Source of the DNA: Goekera deserti
Lineage (GTDB): Bacteria > Actinomycetota > Actinomycetes > Mycobacteriales > Geodermatophilaceae
Direction of reading: 5' to 3'
Assembly: GCF_010685995.1 (NCBI RefSeq)
Contig: NZ_JAAGWK010000009.1
Coordinates: forward strand, 124,001 to 188,000
Length of the DNA stretch: 64,000 nt
Position numbers and translations under genes: made by a program. The notes beneath the pieces were generated by a model that did no database searches, had not been told where the DNA came from, and was given only the letters and a program-made list of their open reading frames with translations. This document shows, one piece after another, positions 49,872 through 62,147 of this stretch; the stretch's first letter is position 1, and every line of letters starts with the position of its first letter.

Positions 49872-51383
49872 TCAGTCGGCCTCGGTGGCCGCGCCGTCCT
49901 CGCCGCGCCAGGCGGCGAGCCGGCCGCCGCGGCTGACCGCCCGCAGCCGGCGCTCGGCCTCGGCCCGGGACTGCCGGCCGGAGACCAGCAGCGCCTGGTC
50001 CCCGCGCATCAGCCGGGTGGTCGGGTCGGGCACGAACGGCTTGCCGTCCCGGACGACGAGGACGACGGCGGCGTCCTCGGGCAGGCGCAGCTCGGGCAGG
50101 TACACGCCGTGCAGCTTCGACCGCTCCGGCACCCGCAGCTGCATCAGCTCGGCGCCCAGCTCGTCCAGCGGGGCGGACTCGACGTCGATGTCCCGGGGGG
50201 CCAGCGGGGTGGCGATGCCCAGCCAGCGGGCCACCGTCGGCAGCGAGCCGCCCTGGACGACCGTGAACACGACGACCAGCACGAACACCAGGTCGAACAC
50301 GAAGGCCGCGTCCGGCACCCCGGCGGTCAGCGGGAAGGTGGCCAGCACGATGGGCACCGCGCCGCGCAGCCCGGCCCAGGAGATGAACAGCTGCTGGGCG
50401 AGTGGGAACCGGAACCAGACCAGGCTGCACAGCACCGACAGCGGCCGGGCGACCAGCAGCAGCGCCGCCCCGATCAGCAGTGCCGCGGGCAGCGACTCCA
50501 GCAGGCGGGCCGGGGAGACCAGCAGACCCAGCAGTACGAACAGGCCGATCTGGGCGAGGTTGGCCATGCCCTCGGCGAAGCCGATGCTGGCGGCCCGGTG
50601 CGGCAGCGACGCGTTGCCGAGCACCAGCCCGCAGAGGTAGACCGCGACGAAGCCGGAGGTGTGCACCAGGTCGGCGCAGGCGAAGGCCAGCACGCACAGC
50701 GCCAGGGTGACCAGCGGGTAGAAGCCGACCAGCGGCAGCGCGGCCCGCTGCAGCAGCCACGCGCCGCCGAAGCCGATGGCCAGGCCGACGAGCGAGCCGC
50801 CGGCGAGCTCACCGGCGACCTCCAGCGCCACCAGCCACCACGGCGCGGTCTCGCCACCGGTCAGCACCTCGCACAGCACGGCGACCAGCAGCACCACCGG
50901 CGCGTCGTTCAGCCCGGACTCGACCTCCAGCGACGCCGCCATCCGCCGCGGCAGGGGCAGCCGGCGCAGCGTGGTGAACACCGCGGCGGCGTCGGTGGAG
51001 CTGACCACGGCCCCGACCAGCACCGCGAAGGCCCAGGAGAAGTCCAGCAGCCACACCCCGACCAGGGCGGTGACCGCGATGCTGACCAGCACGCCGACGG
51101 TCGACAGGGCCAGGCCAGGCCCCAGCGCCCGCTGCACGTCCGACCACCGGGTGGTCAGACCGCCCTCGGCCAGGATCACCACCAGCGCGGCCACGCCGAG
51201 GGTCTGGGTGAGCGAGGCGTCCTCGAACTGGATGCCGGCACCGCTCTCGCCCAGCGCGACGCCGAGGGCGAGGTACAGCAGCAGGCTGGGCAGCCCCAGC
51301 CGGTCGGCCAGCCGGAACGCCAGCGCCGCGACCAGCACGACGAGGGCACCGACGGCGAGCGCGACGGTGACCGTCGTGTCCAC
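49872..51383 (-). CDS. K+/H+ antiporter of the CPA1/NhaP2 type with TrkA-C domain
   Basis: A 503-aa transporter. About 12-13 membrane helices cover residues 5-390, with the CPA transport Asp motif VESGLNDAPVVLL and GAVVSSTDAAAVF. A cytoplasmic TrkA-C-like domain follows (about 415-480: ELMQLRVPERSKLHGVYLPELRLPEDAAVVLVVRDG), used in related proteins to bind regulatory nucleotides. It most likely exchanges K+ (or Na+) for protons for pH and turgor control; ion specificity is inference. GTG start 51383. It is divergent from ileS. Confidence 0.9.
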   Translation of the reverse strand: MDTTVTVALAVGALVVLVAALAFRLADRLGLPSLLLYLALGVALGESGAGIQFEDASLTQTLGVAALVVILAEGGLTTRWSDVQRALGPGLALSTVGVLVSIAVTALVGVWLLDFSWAFAVLVGAVVSSTDAAAVFTTLRRLPLPRRMAASLEVESGLNDAPVVLLVAVLCEVLTGGETAPWWLVALEVAGELAGGSLVGLAIGFGGAWLLQRAALPLVGFYPLVTLALCVLAFACADLVHTSGFVAVYLCGLVLGNASLPHRAASIGFAEGMANLAQIGLFVLLGLLVSPARLLESLPAALLIGAALLLVARPLSVLCSLVWFRFPLAQQLFISWAGLRGAVPIVLATFPLTAGVPDAAFVFDLVFVLVVVFTVVQGGSLPTVARWLGIATPLAPRDIDVESAPLDELGAELMQLRVPERSKLHGVYLPELRLPEDAAVVLVVRDGKPFVPDPTTRLMRGDQALLVSGRQSRAEAERRLRAVSRGGRLAAWRGEDGAATEAD

Positions 51384-51484
51384 TCAGCCGCCCCCGTCCA
51401 CGCAGGCAGTCTCCCGCACCGTGATCCGCACCGGGGCGCAGGGCGCCCCGGGCGCCGGGGCACATCCTGCTTGCCGCCCACTGG

Positions 51485-51490
51485 GATGAT
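51485..51490 (+). promoter_or_regulatory. Putative leaderless -10 element of ileS
   Basis: GATGAT, spacer GGGCGCC (7 bases), then GTG 51498. No T-box or long leader is present in the 105-base gap. Confidence 0.4.
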
Positions 51491-51497
51491 GGGCGCC

Positions 51498-54677
<3,180 letters not shown>

Positions 54678-54716
54678 GAGCGCGCCCACCCCGGGCGCAC
54701 GGCCGGTCGGGTCCGG

Positions 54717-55544
54717 TCAGTCGGCCGGGGTGCAGTGCTCGCAGGGGGCGAAACCGTGCGCGCGCGCCTCGGCGAGGGGCAGCGGCACGGTCGCCTGCCC
54801 CACCAGCCGGGCGCAGCTGGGCCGGTGGTGGAGCGGCTGCTCGTCCACCACCAGCACCACGTCCGCAGGCGCCCCGGCCGGGTGGTGACCGGTCCGGTGG
54901 CGGTCGAGGGGCCGCCGGGGCAGCACTGCCGCCGACGCGTGCGCGGCAGGGCCCGTCACGGGCCCGGAGTCCGGCCCGGAGTCGGTGGGGGGGTCGGGGG
55001 CCGCGTGCCGGGCACGCCCGCGCCGGGCTGCGGCCACGGGGACGAGCGTCTCGACCAGGACGGCGTGCTCCCCGGTGTGGCCGTGCCGCCCGCCCGACAC
55101 GGGCTCGCCGTCCACCAGCGACTGCCGGCCGGTGGGCGCGGCGGTCGAGGCGGTCGCCGGCGCAGCAGCCGGCGGACCGGCTGTGGTTCCAGTGGCTGTA
55201 GGCACGGTGACCCCGGGCCCGGTCACCGTCGACACCGTGGCTGTGGACCCGCCTGCCCCGGACCTGGCTGCCGTGGGCGCGGTGGCCGTGCGCTCGGTCG
55301 CTGGGGTCGGCAGGCGCACCGGGTGGTGGACGTCGTCCCGGTCCGGGCGGCGCGACCGCGCGGACCCGCCACCGGGCAGGGCCGCGGTGAGCGCCCGGGC
55401 GCGGGCGGCACCGAGCACGAGGAGCACCGTGGCGGTGGCGCTCACGGCCACGGCCGACCACTGCAGCGGCGGCGACCCCTCCGCCACCCCGGCCACGAGC
55501 AGGCCGATGCCGGCCAGCACCAGAGCGCCGCACAGCACGATCAC
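54717..55544 (-). CDS. Membrane-anchored protein with C-terminal Cys/His motif, unknown function
   Basis: A 275-aa protein. Two N-terminal membrane helices (IVLCGALVLAGIGLLVAG and LQWSAVAVSATATVLLVLGA) are followed by about 150 residues of Thr/Ala/Pro-rich, probably disordered chain. A compact C-terminal domain ends it: VLVVDEQPLHHRPSCARL, then EARAHGFAPCEHCTPAD. The spacing H-x3-C ... G-F-x-P-C-x2-C resembles the small metal-binding knot of Ada-type domains and may bind zinc. GTG 55544 has TATCGT six bases upstream (leaderless). It is convergent with ileS and downstream of wag31. Confidence 0.7.
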   Translation of the reverse strand: MIVLCGALVLAGIGLLVAGVAEGSPPLQWSAVAVSATATVLLVLGAARARALTAALPGGGSARSRRPDRDDVHHPVRLPTPATERTATAPTAARSGAGGSTATVSTVTGPGVTVPTATGTTAGPPAAAPATASTAAPTGRQSLVDGEPVSGGRHGHTGEHAVLVETLVPVAAARRGRARHAAPDPPTDSGPDSGPVTGPAAHASAAVLPRRPLDRHRTGHHPAGAPADVVLVVDEQPLHHRPSCARLVGQATVPLPLAEARAHGFAPCEHCTPAD

Positions 55545-55550
55545 GCCGTC

Positions 55551-55556
55551 ACGATA
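55551..55556 (-). promoter_or_regulatory. Putative leaderless -10 element of the Cys/His membrane protein
   Basis: TATCGT, spacer GACGGC (6 bases), then GTG 55544. Confidence 0.5.
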
Positions 55557-55626
55557 ATCCGGTCACCGCGGGCCGCCCACCGCTCAGGAGCACACCGCTC
55601 CGAGGCACGCCGCCGGCCGGCGGACG

Positions 55627-55662
55627 CGACAGGGCCCCGGACCGAGGTCCGGGGCCCTGTCG
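55627..55662 (-). terminator. Strong hairpin terminator downstream of wag31
   Basis: A perfect inverted repeat of 16-17 bp (CGACAGGGCCCCGGACC at 55627-55643 with its complement at 55646-55662) begins 26 bases after the wag31 stop. There is no U-tract. It is the longest stem in the window. Confidence 0.85.
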
Positions 55663-55687
55663 ACGGGTGCTGCTGCGGGAACTGGGG

Positions 55688-56416
55688 TCAGGCTCCGGCG
55701 TGCTGGTTCTGCCGCGCGTTGACCGCGGGCTCCGCGGAGCCGCGGCTCTCCAGGTCGCGCAGGTGCGACTCGAGGTAGGACCGCAGGCGGGTGCGGTACT
55801 CGCGCTCGAAGGTGCGCAGCTCGTCGATCTTGCGCTCCAGGCTGCTGCGCTTCTCCTCCAGCGAGCCCATCGCCTCGACGTGCTTGCGCTCGGCGTCCTG
55901 GTTGAGGGCGGTGGCCTTGGCGCGGGCCTCGCGCTCCATCGTGTCGGCGCGCGTGCGGGCGTCGCCCACCATGGCGTCGGCGCGGGCCTTGGCCTCGTTG
56001 AGCATCTGGTCGCTCTTGGAGCGGGCCTCGGTGAGCATGCGGTCGCTGGTGGACTTGGCGCCCCCGACGAGCTGGTCGGCCTGGGCCTTCGCCTCGGCCG
56101 AGTACCGCTCGGCGGTCTCGGTGGCCAGGGCGAGCATCCGGGACACGCGGACGCTGTCGTCCTCGCGCTGAGCGGCTGCGGGCGCCGGGGCCGCCTGCAC
56201 GGGCGGCGGGGCGGCCGGCCGCTCGGCCGGCCGCTCCTCGACACGGGGCATCGAGGGACCCGAGCTGCGCAGCTCGTTGTTCTCCTCGATGAGACGGGCG
56301 AGCTCGCCTTCCACCACGTCCAGGAAAGCGTCCACCTCGTCCTCGTCGTAGCCGCGCTTGCCGATCGGCGGCTTCTTGAAGACGACGTTGTGCACGTCGG
56401 CGGGCGTGAGTGGCAT
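55688..56416 (-). CDS. wag31: Cell-pole growth protein DivIVA/Wag31
   Basis: A 242-aa DivIVA-family scaffold that marks cell poles and organises polar wall synthesis in actinobacteria. The N-terminal membrane-binding domain begins [32 protein letters not shown]; a Pro/Ala-rich linker follows (about residues 60-85). A long coiled coil then runs from about 90 to 220 with repeats such as [20 protein letters not shown] and [13 protein letters not shown] 56416 has GAGGTGAG just upstream. It is the last gene of the division cluster before a strong terminator. Confidence 0.96.
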   Translation of the reverse strand: MPLTPADVHNVVFKKPPIGKRGYDEDEVDAFLDVVEGELARLIEENNELRSSGPSMPRVEERPAERPAAPPPVQAAPAPAAAQREDDSVRVSRMLALATETAERYSAEAKAQADQLVGGAKSTSDRMLTEARSKSDQMLNEAKARADAMVGDARTRADTMEREARAKATALNQDAERKHVEAMGSLEEKRSSLERKIDELRTFEREYRTRLRSYLESHLRDLESRGSAEPAVNARQNQHAGA

Positions 56417-56516
56417 GAGGCTCACCTCGGGTCGGACGGGAGGACAGGGGACGGTGTCTGACGAGCGGCGGCAGACCAGCCGGGCGCGCGGTGGGGCCTC
56501 CCCGGGGGGAGGACCG

Positions 56517-56813
56517 TCACGCGGCCACGGCCAGGTAGGTGGTCACTGAACGCAGGAAGTACACGAGCAGCAAGAGAACCATAAACCCGAGATCAAGACG
56601 GATGGACCCCAGGTTGAGGGGCGGGATCACCTTCCGCACCGCCTTGAGCGGGGGGTCGGTCGTCGCGTAGACGATCTCCAGGCCCGCAGCGACGAGCCCC
56701 TGCGGACGCCAGCTGCGAGCCAGGACCATGACCCAGTCGACGACGAATCGCGCGAACAGCAGGATCAGGAAGAGCAGCAACACCGATGACACGATCTGCC
56801 AGAAGAGGGTCAC
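56517..56813 (-). CDS. YggT-family membrane protein
   Basis: A 98-aa protein with two hydrophobic segments, [25 protein letters not shown] and [22 protein letters not shown], separated by the family loop [26 protein letters not shown]. It lies between sepF and wag31 as in other Gram-positive bacteria. Membrane-associated; implicated in cell-envelope or osmotic functions but not mechanistically defined. Its DNA is less GC-rich than its surroundings (AT patch near 56570-56600). Confidence 0.93.
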   Translation of the reverse strand: MTLFWQIVSSVLLLFLILLFARFVVDWVMVLARSWRPQGLVAAGLEIVYATTDPPLKAVRKVIPPLNLGSIRLDLGFMVLLLLVYFLRSVTTYLAVAA

Positions 56814-56866
56814 GGTCCCCGCTCGCTCAGGCGCTCAGGGGGCTGTACCCCGCAGATGCGCAGTGG

Positions 56867-57640
56867 TCACGACTGGTTGAAGAACCCGGCCTCGCGGATG
56901 CGGGCCTTGTCCTCGGCTGTCACGTCGATGTTCTGCGGGCTGATCAGGAAGACCTTCGCCGTGACGCGCTCGATGCTACCGCGCAGGCCGAACGACAGGC
57001 CCGCAGCGAAGTCGACCAGGCGCTTCGCGTCGGCGTCGCTCATCTCTGTGAGGTTCATGATGACCGGCGAGCCGTCACGGAAACGTTCCCCGATGGTGCG
57101 GGCCTCGTTGTACGTGCGCGGGTGCAGCGTGGTGATCCGGTACGGCTGCGCGGCGGGCGCGGGGGCCGGGGCGGGGTCCGGCACCGGGGAGAGCACCGGC
57201 GGGGCCGAGGCGACGGTGGGCTCCCGCATCGCCAGCCCGGCGCTCGCACCGCCCATGCCGCCACCGCCACCGAGCCGCACCGGCGCGGAGGAGGCCAGGC
57301 TGCTCACCGAGGTGCTGCCACCCGACCCACCGGCCGAGCCGGCACCGGACGACGCCAGGCCCAGGGAACGGACGGAGCCGGCCGGGCGACGGGCCGCGAC
57401 GGGCTCCCGCTCGCGCACGCGCTCGACGACGGGCTCCTCGACCGGCACCTGCTCCTCGGTGTACTCGCTCTCCGGGTAGTCGCGGTCGTAGTCGTCGTAG
57501 CCCGCCTCGCGGGCGTACCGGCCGTAGCCGGGCTCCTCGTCGTAGCTGCCCTGCCTGGCCGCGTACCTGTCGTAGCCCGCGCGCTCGTCGTCCTCGACGA
57601 GACCGAGGTAGATCCCCATCTTGCGCATGGCTCCGGCCAT
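56867..57640 (-). CDS. sepF: Cell division protein SepF
   Basis: A 257-aa FtsZ-binding membrane anchor. The N-terminal amphipathic helix is [11 protein letters not shown] long Tyr/Asp/Glu- and then Gly/Ser/Pro-rich linker covers residues 15-155. The SepF domain ([58 protein letters not shown]) is complete. Actinobacteria lack FtsA, so SepF is the main Z-ring anchor. ATG 57640 has GGAGGAGG upstream. It follows yggS. Confidence 0.95.
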   Translation of the reverse strand: MAGAMRKMGIYLGLVEDDERAGYDRYAARQGSYDEEPGYGRYAREAGYDDYDRDYPESEYTEEQVPVEEPVVERVREREPVAARRPAGSVRSLGLASSGAGSAGGSGGSTSVSSLASSAPVRLGGGGGMGGASAGLAMREPTVASAPPVLSPVPDPAPAPAPAAQPYRITTLHPRTYNEARTIGERFRDGSPVIMNLTEMSDADAKRLVDFAAGLSFGLRGSIERVTAKVFLISPQNIDVTAEDKARIREAGFFNQS

Positions 57641-57700
57641 TCGACCGCCTCCTCCACCGTGTGAACCGTGTGACTCGAGTGGCCCCTGTGCACTGGGGTC

Positions 57701-58483
57701 TCAACCGGAGGCTAAGGGCCGGGCACCGAAGATCGCGGTTCCGACACGCACCATCGTGGCGCCGGCTGCGACCGCCTGCTCCAGGTCGCCGCTCATCCCG
57801 GCCGACAGCTCGATGGCCCGAGGGTGGTCGGTCCGGACCCGGTGGGCGAGCTCGGCGAGTGCGCCGAAGGCGGCGGCAGGGTCGACCGCGCGGGGCGCCA
57901 CGGCCATCAGGCCACGAAACGTCACACCACGCAACTCCGCAGCGTGATCAGCGAGTGCGGGCGTGTCGCTGATCGGGGCTCCGCCGCGCGCGGGGTCCGG
58001 TCCGCCCGGGGTGAGGTCGACCTGCAGGAACACCTCGACCGGTCGCTCGTCCCGCTCACCGGCCCGGGACAGGGCGTCGAGCAGGCGCGCCGAGTCCACC
58101 GAGTGCACCACGGCCCGCTGGGCCACGACCGCGTTGACCTTGTTGCGCTGCAACTGGCCGACGAAGTGCCACCGCACGGTGCCCGCCCCGGTTCCCTGCC
58201 CCTGCTCGCCGGCTCCGGTCCCGGCCCCGGCTCCGGTCCCACACCCGGCGCCGGCGCCGGTGCCGGTCAGGTCCGCCAGCTCAGCGGCCTTGGCGGTGAG
58301 CTCCTGCGCCTTGTTCTCCGCGAAGTCCACCTGGCCGAGGGCGGCGAGGGCCCGCACGTCGTCGGCGGGCCAGGTCTTGCTGACCGCGAGCAGGGAGACG
58401 TCGCCGGGGTCCCGGCCGGCCGCGCGGGCGGCCTCGTCGATCCGCTGCCGGACGCTGCGCAGGTTGCTCTCCAGCGGGTTCAT
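57701..58483 (-). CDS. YggS-family PLP-binding protein
   Basis: A 260-aa single-domain PLP protein (PLPBP/YggS) involved in vitamin B6 and amino-acid homeostasis. The cofactor Lys is in LLAVSKTWPADDV and the phosphate end in SAGMSGDLEQAVAAGATMVRVGTAIFG. Between about residues 72 and 102 there is a Gly/Thr/Ala/Gln repeat insertion (GTGAGAG type) not found in the family, which makes it longer than the usual 230 aa. ATG 58483 has GATGAT six bases upstream (possible leaderless start). It lies between pgeF and sepF, a conserved order. Confidence 0.93.
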   Translation of the reverse strand: MNPLESNLRSVRQRIDEAARAAGRDPGDVSLLAVSKTWPADDVRALAALGQVDFAENKAQELTAKAAELADLTGTGAGAGCGTGAGAGTGAGEQGQGTGAGTVRWHFVGQLQRNKVNAVVAQRAVVHSVDSARLLDALSRAGERDERPVEVFLQVDLTPGGPDPARGGAPISDTPALADHAAELRGVTFRGLMAVAPRAVDPAAAFGALAELAHRVRTDHPRAIELSAGMSGDLEQAVAAGATMVRVGTAIFGARPLASG

Positions 58484-58489
58484 GCCCTG

Positions 58490-58495
58490 ATCATC
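58490..58495 (-). promoter_or_regulatory. Possible leaderless -10 element of yggS
   Basis: GATGAT, spacer CAGGGC (6 bases), then ATG 58483. It is the same hexamer as before ileS. Confidence 0.3.
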
Positions 58496-58511
58496 CCGCC
58501 GGCCGGCCGGG

Positions 58512-59300
58512 TCAGCCGTACCCGTCCCGCGGGCCGCGGCGGGTCGCCGCGGGGACCGCGCGGGGCGTGTCGTCGAGCCAGGCGACACCGGCCTGCCGGC
58601 CGGTGACGCCGTCGCGCCGGTGGGAGAAGAGGAAACGGTCCTCGGCGGTGCACCGCGGGTCGTGCACCACCTGGCGCACGCCGGCCCCGGTCAGCACCTG
58701 GGCCAGGCCGGCGCGCAGGTCGAGGGCCGGCGTACCGGTGCGGGAACGCACGGCGGCCGCGGGCGCGACCCTCGCCACCTGCACCTGCATGGCCCGCGGC
58801 ACCTCGTAGCAGGGACCGCAGACCGCCGGGCCCAGCAGGGCCTGCACGTCGGCGGGGCGGGAACCGAGTCCGGCCATGGCGGCCAGCGCGGCGGGCACCA
58901 CGCCCTGCCGCAGGCCCTCCCGCCCGGCGTGCACGGCGGCCACCACCCCGGCGACCGGGTCGCTGAGCAGCACCGGCACGCAGTCGGCGACCAGGACGCA
59001 GAGCACCAGCCCCGGGGTGCCGGTGACCAGCGCGTCGCAGTGGGGCACCGGCCCCTCGGGGGCGGCGTCCAGCACGACCACCCCGGTGCCGTGCACCTGC
59101 GTCATCCAGCACAGCCGGTCCTCGGCCACCGCCAGCCCGGCGGCCAGCCGGGCACGGTTGGCCGCGACCGCCGCCGGGTCGTCCCCGACGTGGACGCCCA
59201 GGTTGAAGGAGTCGTAGGGCGCGACGGAGCGGCCGCCCCGGCGGTCGGTGACGACCCGCCGGGGTCGCACCGCCGCCGGGGCGGCCGGATCAGCACTCAC
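58512..59300 (-). CDS. pgeF: Multicopper polyphenol oxidase-fold purine nucleosidase (PgeF/YlmD)
   Basis: A 262-aa protein of the laccase-domain family, now known as purine nucleoside phosphorylase / peptidoglycan editing factor. Metal-site residues are in QVHGTGVVVL, VLVADCVPVLLSDP and AAVHAGREGLRQG; CGPCYEVP is present. The position between ftsZ and yggS is conserved. GTG 59300 is chosen for a GGAG seven bases upstream; GTG 59306 is an alternative. Confidence 0.92.
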   Translation of the reverse strand: MSADPAAPAAVRPRRVVTDRRGGRSVAPYDSFNLGVHVGDDPAAVAANRARLAAGLAVAEDRLCWMTQVHGTGVVVLDAAPEGPVPHCDALVTGTPGLVLCVLVADCVPVLLSDPVAGVVAAVHAGREGLRQGVVPAALAAMAGLGSRPADVQALLGPAVCGPCYEVPRAMQVQVARVAPAAAVRSRTGTPALDLRAGLAQVLTGAGVRQVVHDPRCTAEDRFLFSHRRDGVTGRQAGVAWLDDTPRAVPAATRRGPRDGYG

Positions 59301-59340
59301 CGACACACTCCAGATCGGCCCCCGTGCAGGGGCCCGATGG

Positions 59341-59391
59341 CCTCCCTTCAGGGTCCCGCCCCGAGCCTGCGAGGGGTGGGGGGAAGGGAGG
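59341..59391 (-). terminator. Long hairpin between ftsZ and pgeF
   Basis: CCTCCCTTC (59341-59349) pairs perfectly with GAAGGGAGG (59383-59391). The interior carries CCCC/GGGG complementarity around GCCTGC. It lies 38 bases after the ftsZ stop on the minus strand. Its interior shares CGCAGGCT-GGGG with the gap at 37411-37460. Confidence 0.6.
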
Positions 59392-59428
59392 TCCTTCTGG
59401 AGTGGCGGGGGGCACGGGGGTCCTTCCA

Positions 59429-60787
59429 CTACTGGCTGCGGAGGAACTCCGGGATGTCGAGCTCGTCCTCGAAGTCGTCGGAGGACAGCGGCCGACGGTT
59501 GCTGGGCACGCCGCCGGGGACCGGCGGCAGCGGCGGGACCGCGATGCCACCACCCTGGACCGGTGCGGGCTGCGGCGCGGGAGCGACCGGCTCCGGTGCC
59601 GGTGCCGGAGCGGGCGGCGCCTGGCCGGCCGCGCCGCGCGGGGTCGAGTACGAGCCCAGGTTCTGCTGACCGGGCGGGCGGGCGACGAGCCGCTCGCCGG
59701 TCTGGGTCGGCGCGGGGTCGTAGGTCCGGGCCGGCTGGTACGCCGGGCGGGCCGGGGGTGCCGGCGCCGGTGCCGGCTGCTCCACGGGGGGCGCGGGCGG
59801 CGGGGCCGCCTGGGCCACGTGGGCGGTCGTGCCGGTCGGCTTGCCGTTGTCGAAGCCGGCGGCGATGACCGTGACCCGCACCTCGTCACCCAGGGCGTCG
59901 TCGATCACGGCGCCGAAGATGATGTTGGCGTCCGCGTGCGCCGCGTCGGAGACCAGCGAGGCGGCCTCGTTGATCTCGAACAGACCGAGGTCCGAGCCGC
60001 CGGAGATCGACAGCAGCACGCCGTGGGCGCCCTCCATCGAGGCCTCCAGCAGCGGCGAGGCGATCGCCTGCTCGGCGGCCAGCAGGGCACGGTTGTCCCC
60101 CCGGGCGCTGCCGATGCCCATCAGCGCCGAGCCCGCCCCGGACATGACCGACTTGACGTCGGCGAAGTCCAGGTTGATCAGGCCGGGCGTGGTGATCAGG
60201 TCGGTGATGCCCTGCACACCGGAGAGCAGCACCTGGTCGGCGGTGCGGAAGGCGTCCATCACGCTGACGTTCCGGTCGCCCAGCTGCAGCAGCCGGTCGT
60301 TCGGGATCACGATGAGCGTGTCGCACTCGTTGCGCAGCTCCTCGATGCCCGACTCGGCCTGGACCGCGCGCCGCTTGCCCTCGAAGGAGAACGGGCGGGT
60401 GACCACGCCGATGGTGAGCGCGCCGAGCTTGCGGGCGATCGAGGCGACGACGGGTGCGCCGCCGGTGCCGGTGCCACCGCCCTCGCCGGCCGTCACGAAG
60501 ACCATGTCGGCGCCCTTGAGCACCTCTTCGATCTCCTCGCGGTGGTCCTCGGCGGCCTGCCGGCCGACGTCGGGCTGCGCGCCCGCGCCCAGCCCGCGCG
60601 TGAGCTCGCGGCCGACGTCGAGCTTGACGTCGGCGTCGCTCATCAAGAGGGCCTGTGCATCGGTGTTGATCGCGATGAACTCGACCCCCTTGAGGCCGAC
60701 CTCGATCATGCGATTGACCGCGTTCACCCCGCCGCCGCCGATGCCGACGACCTTGATGACCGCTAGGTAGTTGTGCGGAGGTGTCAT
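59429..60787 (-). CDS. ftsZ: Cell division GTPase FtsZ
   Basis: The 452-aa tubulin-like GTPase that forms the Z-ring. GTP-binding domain: [15 protein letters not shown], the tubulin signature in [15 protein letters not shown], and the T7 loop [11 protein letters not shown] with the catalytic Asp residues. The C-terminal domain ends about residue 315. A Pro/Ala-rich linker of about 120 residues leads to the conserved terminal peptide [11 protein letters not shown], which binds SepF and FtsW-type partners. ATG 60787 has a GGGGAG ribosome-binding site. It is separated from ftsQ by a 493-base promoter region. Confidence 0.98.
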   Translation of the reverse strand: MTPPHNYLAVIKVVGIGGGGVNAVNRMIEVGLKGVEFIAINTDAQALLMSDADVKLDVGRELTRGLGAGAQPDVGRQAAEDHREEIEEVLKGADMVFVTAGEGGGTGTGGAPVVASIARKLGALTIGVVTRPFSFEGKRRAVQAESGIEELRNECDTLIVIPNDRLLQLGDRNVSVMDAFRTADQVLLSGVQGITDLITTPGLINLDFADVKSVMSGAGSALMGIGSARGDNRALLAAEQAIASPLLEASMEGAHGVLLSISGGSDLGLFEINEAASLVSDAAHADANIIFGAVIDDALGDEVRVTVIAAGFDNGKPTGTTAHVAQAAPPPAPPVEQPAPAPAPPARPAYQPARTYDPAPTQTGERLVARPPGQQNLGSYSTPRGAAGQAPPAPAPAPEPVAPAPQPAPVQGGGIAVPPLPPVPGGVPSNRRPLSSDDFEDELDIPEFLRSQ

Positions 60788-61280
60788 GCCGCGCTCCCCA
60801 ACTGGACCCTCATCCTCTGGTTTAACCTCATAGTTATGTCAACTCGGTCGATGTGGTCGAAGTTAGGTGGGTGGTGGGTCCCGGACAAGCACCCTTCTCG
60901 GCTCGGCGTGTCGGAACTCGTTCACCTCAGCTGTCACCCAGTGCCACCTGGTCACATCGGCACCACGTCCGGTGACGACCCGCGCCGCCAGCGGCTCACC
61001 TTCAGCTTGAGACACCGGCTCGCCGCGCGCTGACCGGAGCCGGGAAGTCTTTCTCGGACCGGGCGTGTCGCATGCGCCCCGCGCGGCGTCCCGCGACCAC
61101 CGGTCACGGGGCGGCGGCGTGGCTCCGAAGCGGGTCGCCGTCCGCCGAGCCACCGCGTGCCGGGCCACCACGCGCCGGGGCCGGGCCGGGCCGACCGGGG
61201 ACGACGAGGCGGCGGGTCGGCGGGTCGACGACCGGGGACGCTCCCCCACCGGCGCCGGTCCCCCGACCGGTCGCGGCCGC
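60788..61280 (-). promoter_or_regulatory. ftsZ promoter region
   Basis: This gap between ftsQ and ftsZ has no supportable gene. It includes the most AT-rich patch of the window (about 60826-60862). There, on the minus strand, TTGACA (60842-60837) precedes GAGGAT at a 19-base spacing, a candidate promoter about 20-40 bases before ftsZ. Multiple ftsZ promoters in this gap are known in Streptomyces, so more may be present. Confidence 0.5.
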
Positions 61281-62147
61281 TCAGCGCAGGACGACGGAGT
61301 CCGGTACCGACACGTCGATGGTGCTGGCCGGCTCCAGCGTCCCGGCCTCGATCTGGGCCAGCAGCGCGGCCAGCACCCGGGCCTTGCGCTCGGGGTCGCC
61401 CTGGCCGCCCCACAGCACGGTGCGCCCGCCGGTGAGGGTGAGCGTGACGTCGTCCGCGCCGGTGGCGACGACGTCGGTGACGCTGGCCCGCACCGGGTCG
61501 GGCAGGGTCGTGAGCACCTGCACGGCCGCCCGGGTGGCCCGGTCGCCGGTGCCGGGACTGGGGACGTCGAGCGGCACCACGCCGTCCGGTGCGGGGCCGG
61601 TGACGGTGTCGTAGAGCGTGCCGGTGCGGTCGACCAGGGAGCGGACGCCGTCCTGCTCGACGACCGCGACCGGCAGGCGCTCGGTCAGGGTGATCACCAC
61701 GCTGTCCGGCCAGCCGCGCACCACCTCGACCGAGGCCACCGGGGGCAGTGCGGCCACCCGGGCGGCCACCGCGTCGGTGTCCACCCGCAGCAGCGCCTGC
61801 CCCGGGGTCACACCGGCGGCCGTGCGCACCTCCTCGGCGGTGAGGGTGCGGGCGCCGTCGACCGCGACCCCGCGCACGGACAGCAGGGGGCTGGCCAGCA
61901 CCAGCCAGGTCGTGACGCCGGCGACCAGGAGCACGGCCACCAGCACCTGGACCAGGCGCCGGCGGGGCGTGCGGGCGCGCACCCGGCCGCGTCGGCGGGT
62001 GCGCAGCGCGGTGACCCCGGCCAGGCCGGCGCGGACCGGCTGGTCGCCGGTGGGCCGGCCCCGGCCCGCACCCTGGTGCCCGCCCTGCCCCCGGACCCCG
62101 CCCCGACCGCGGATGCGGTCCCGGGTGGTCAGGCCGCTGCGGCTCAC
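61281..62147 (-). CDS. ftsQ: Cell division protein FtsQ
   Basis: A 288-aa bitopic protein. A basic Arg/Gly-rich cytoplasmic tail of about 70 residues is followed by one membrane helix (LVQVLVAVLLVAGVTTWLVLA). The POTRA domain comes next (LLSVRGVAVDGARTLTAEEVRTAAG, then ASVEVVRGWPDSVVITLTERLP) and then the FtsQ beta domain. It couples FtsZ to septal wall synthesis. GTG overlaps the murC stop by four bases. Confidence 0.93.
   Translation of the reverse strand: MSRSGLTTRDRIRGRGGVRGQGGHQGAGRGRPTGDQPVRAGLAGVTALRTRRRGRVRARTPRRRLVQVLVAVLLVAGVTTWLVLASPLLSVRGVAVDGARTLTAEEVRTAAGVTPGQALLRVDTDAVAARVAALPPVASVEVVRGWPDSVVITLTERLPVAVVEQDGVRSLVDRTGTLYDTVTGPAPDGVVPLDVPSPGTGDRATRAAVQVLTTLPDPVRASVTDVVATGADDVTLTLTGGRTVLWGGQGDPERKARVLAALLAQIEAGTLEPASTIDVSVPDSVVLR

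Noticed and set aside
50109-51497. Long plus-strand extension upstream of ileS in the same frame
   Set aside because: It lies opposite the antiporter gene and has shadow composition. IleRS family proteins start at the leaderless GTG/ATG cluster near 51486-51498.
51384-51497. T-box riboswitch upstream of ileS
   Set aside because: The gap is only about 105 bases, has no AGGGUGGNACCGCG-like element and no specifier stem-loop.
60773-61033. 86-codon plus-strand frame opposite the ftsZ promoter region
   Set aside because: It has no ribosome-binding site, no codon bias and overlaps the ftsZ start and promoter.
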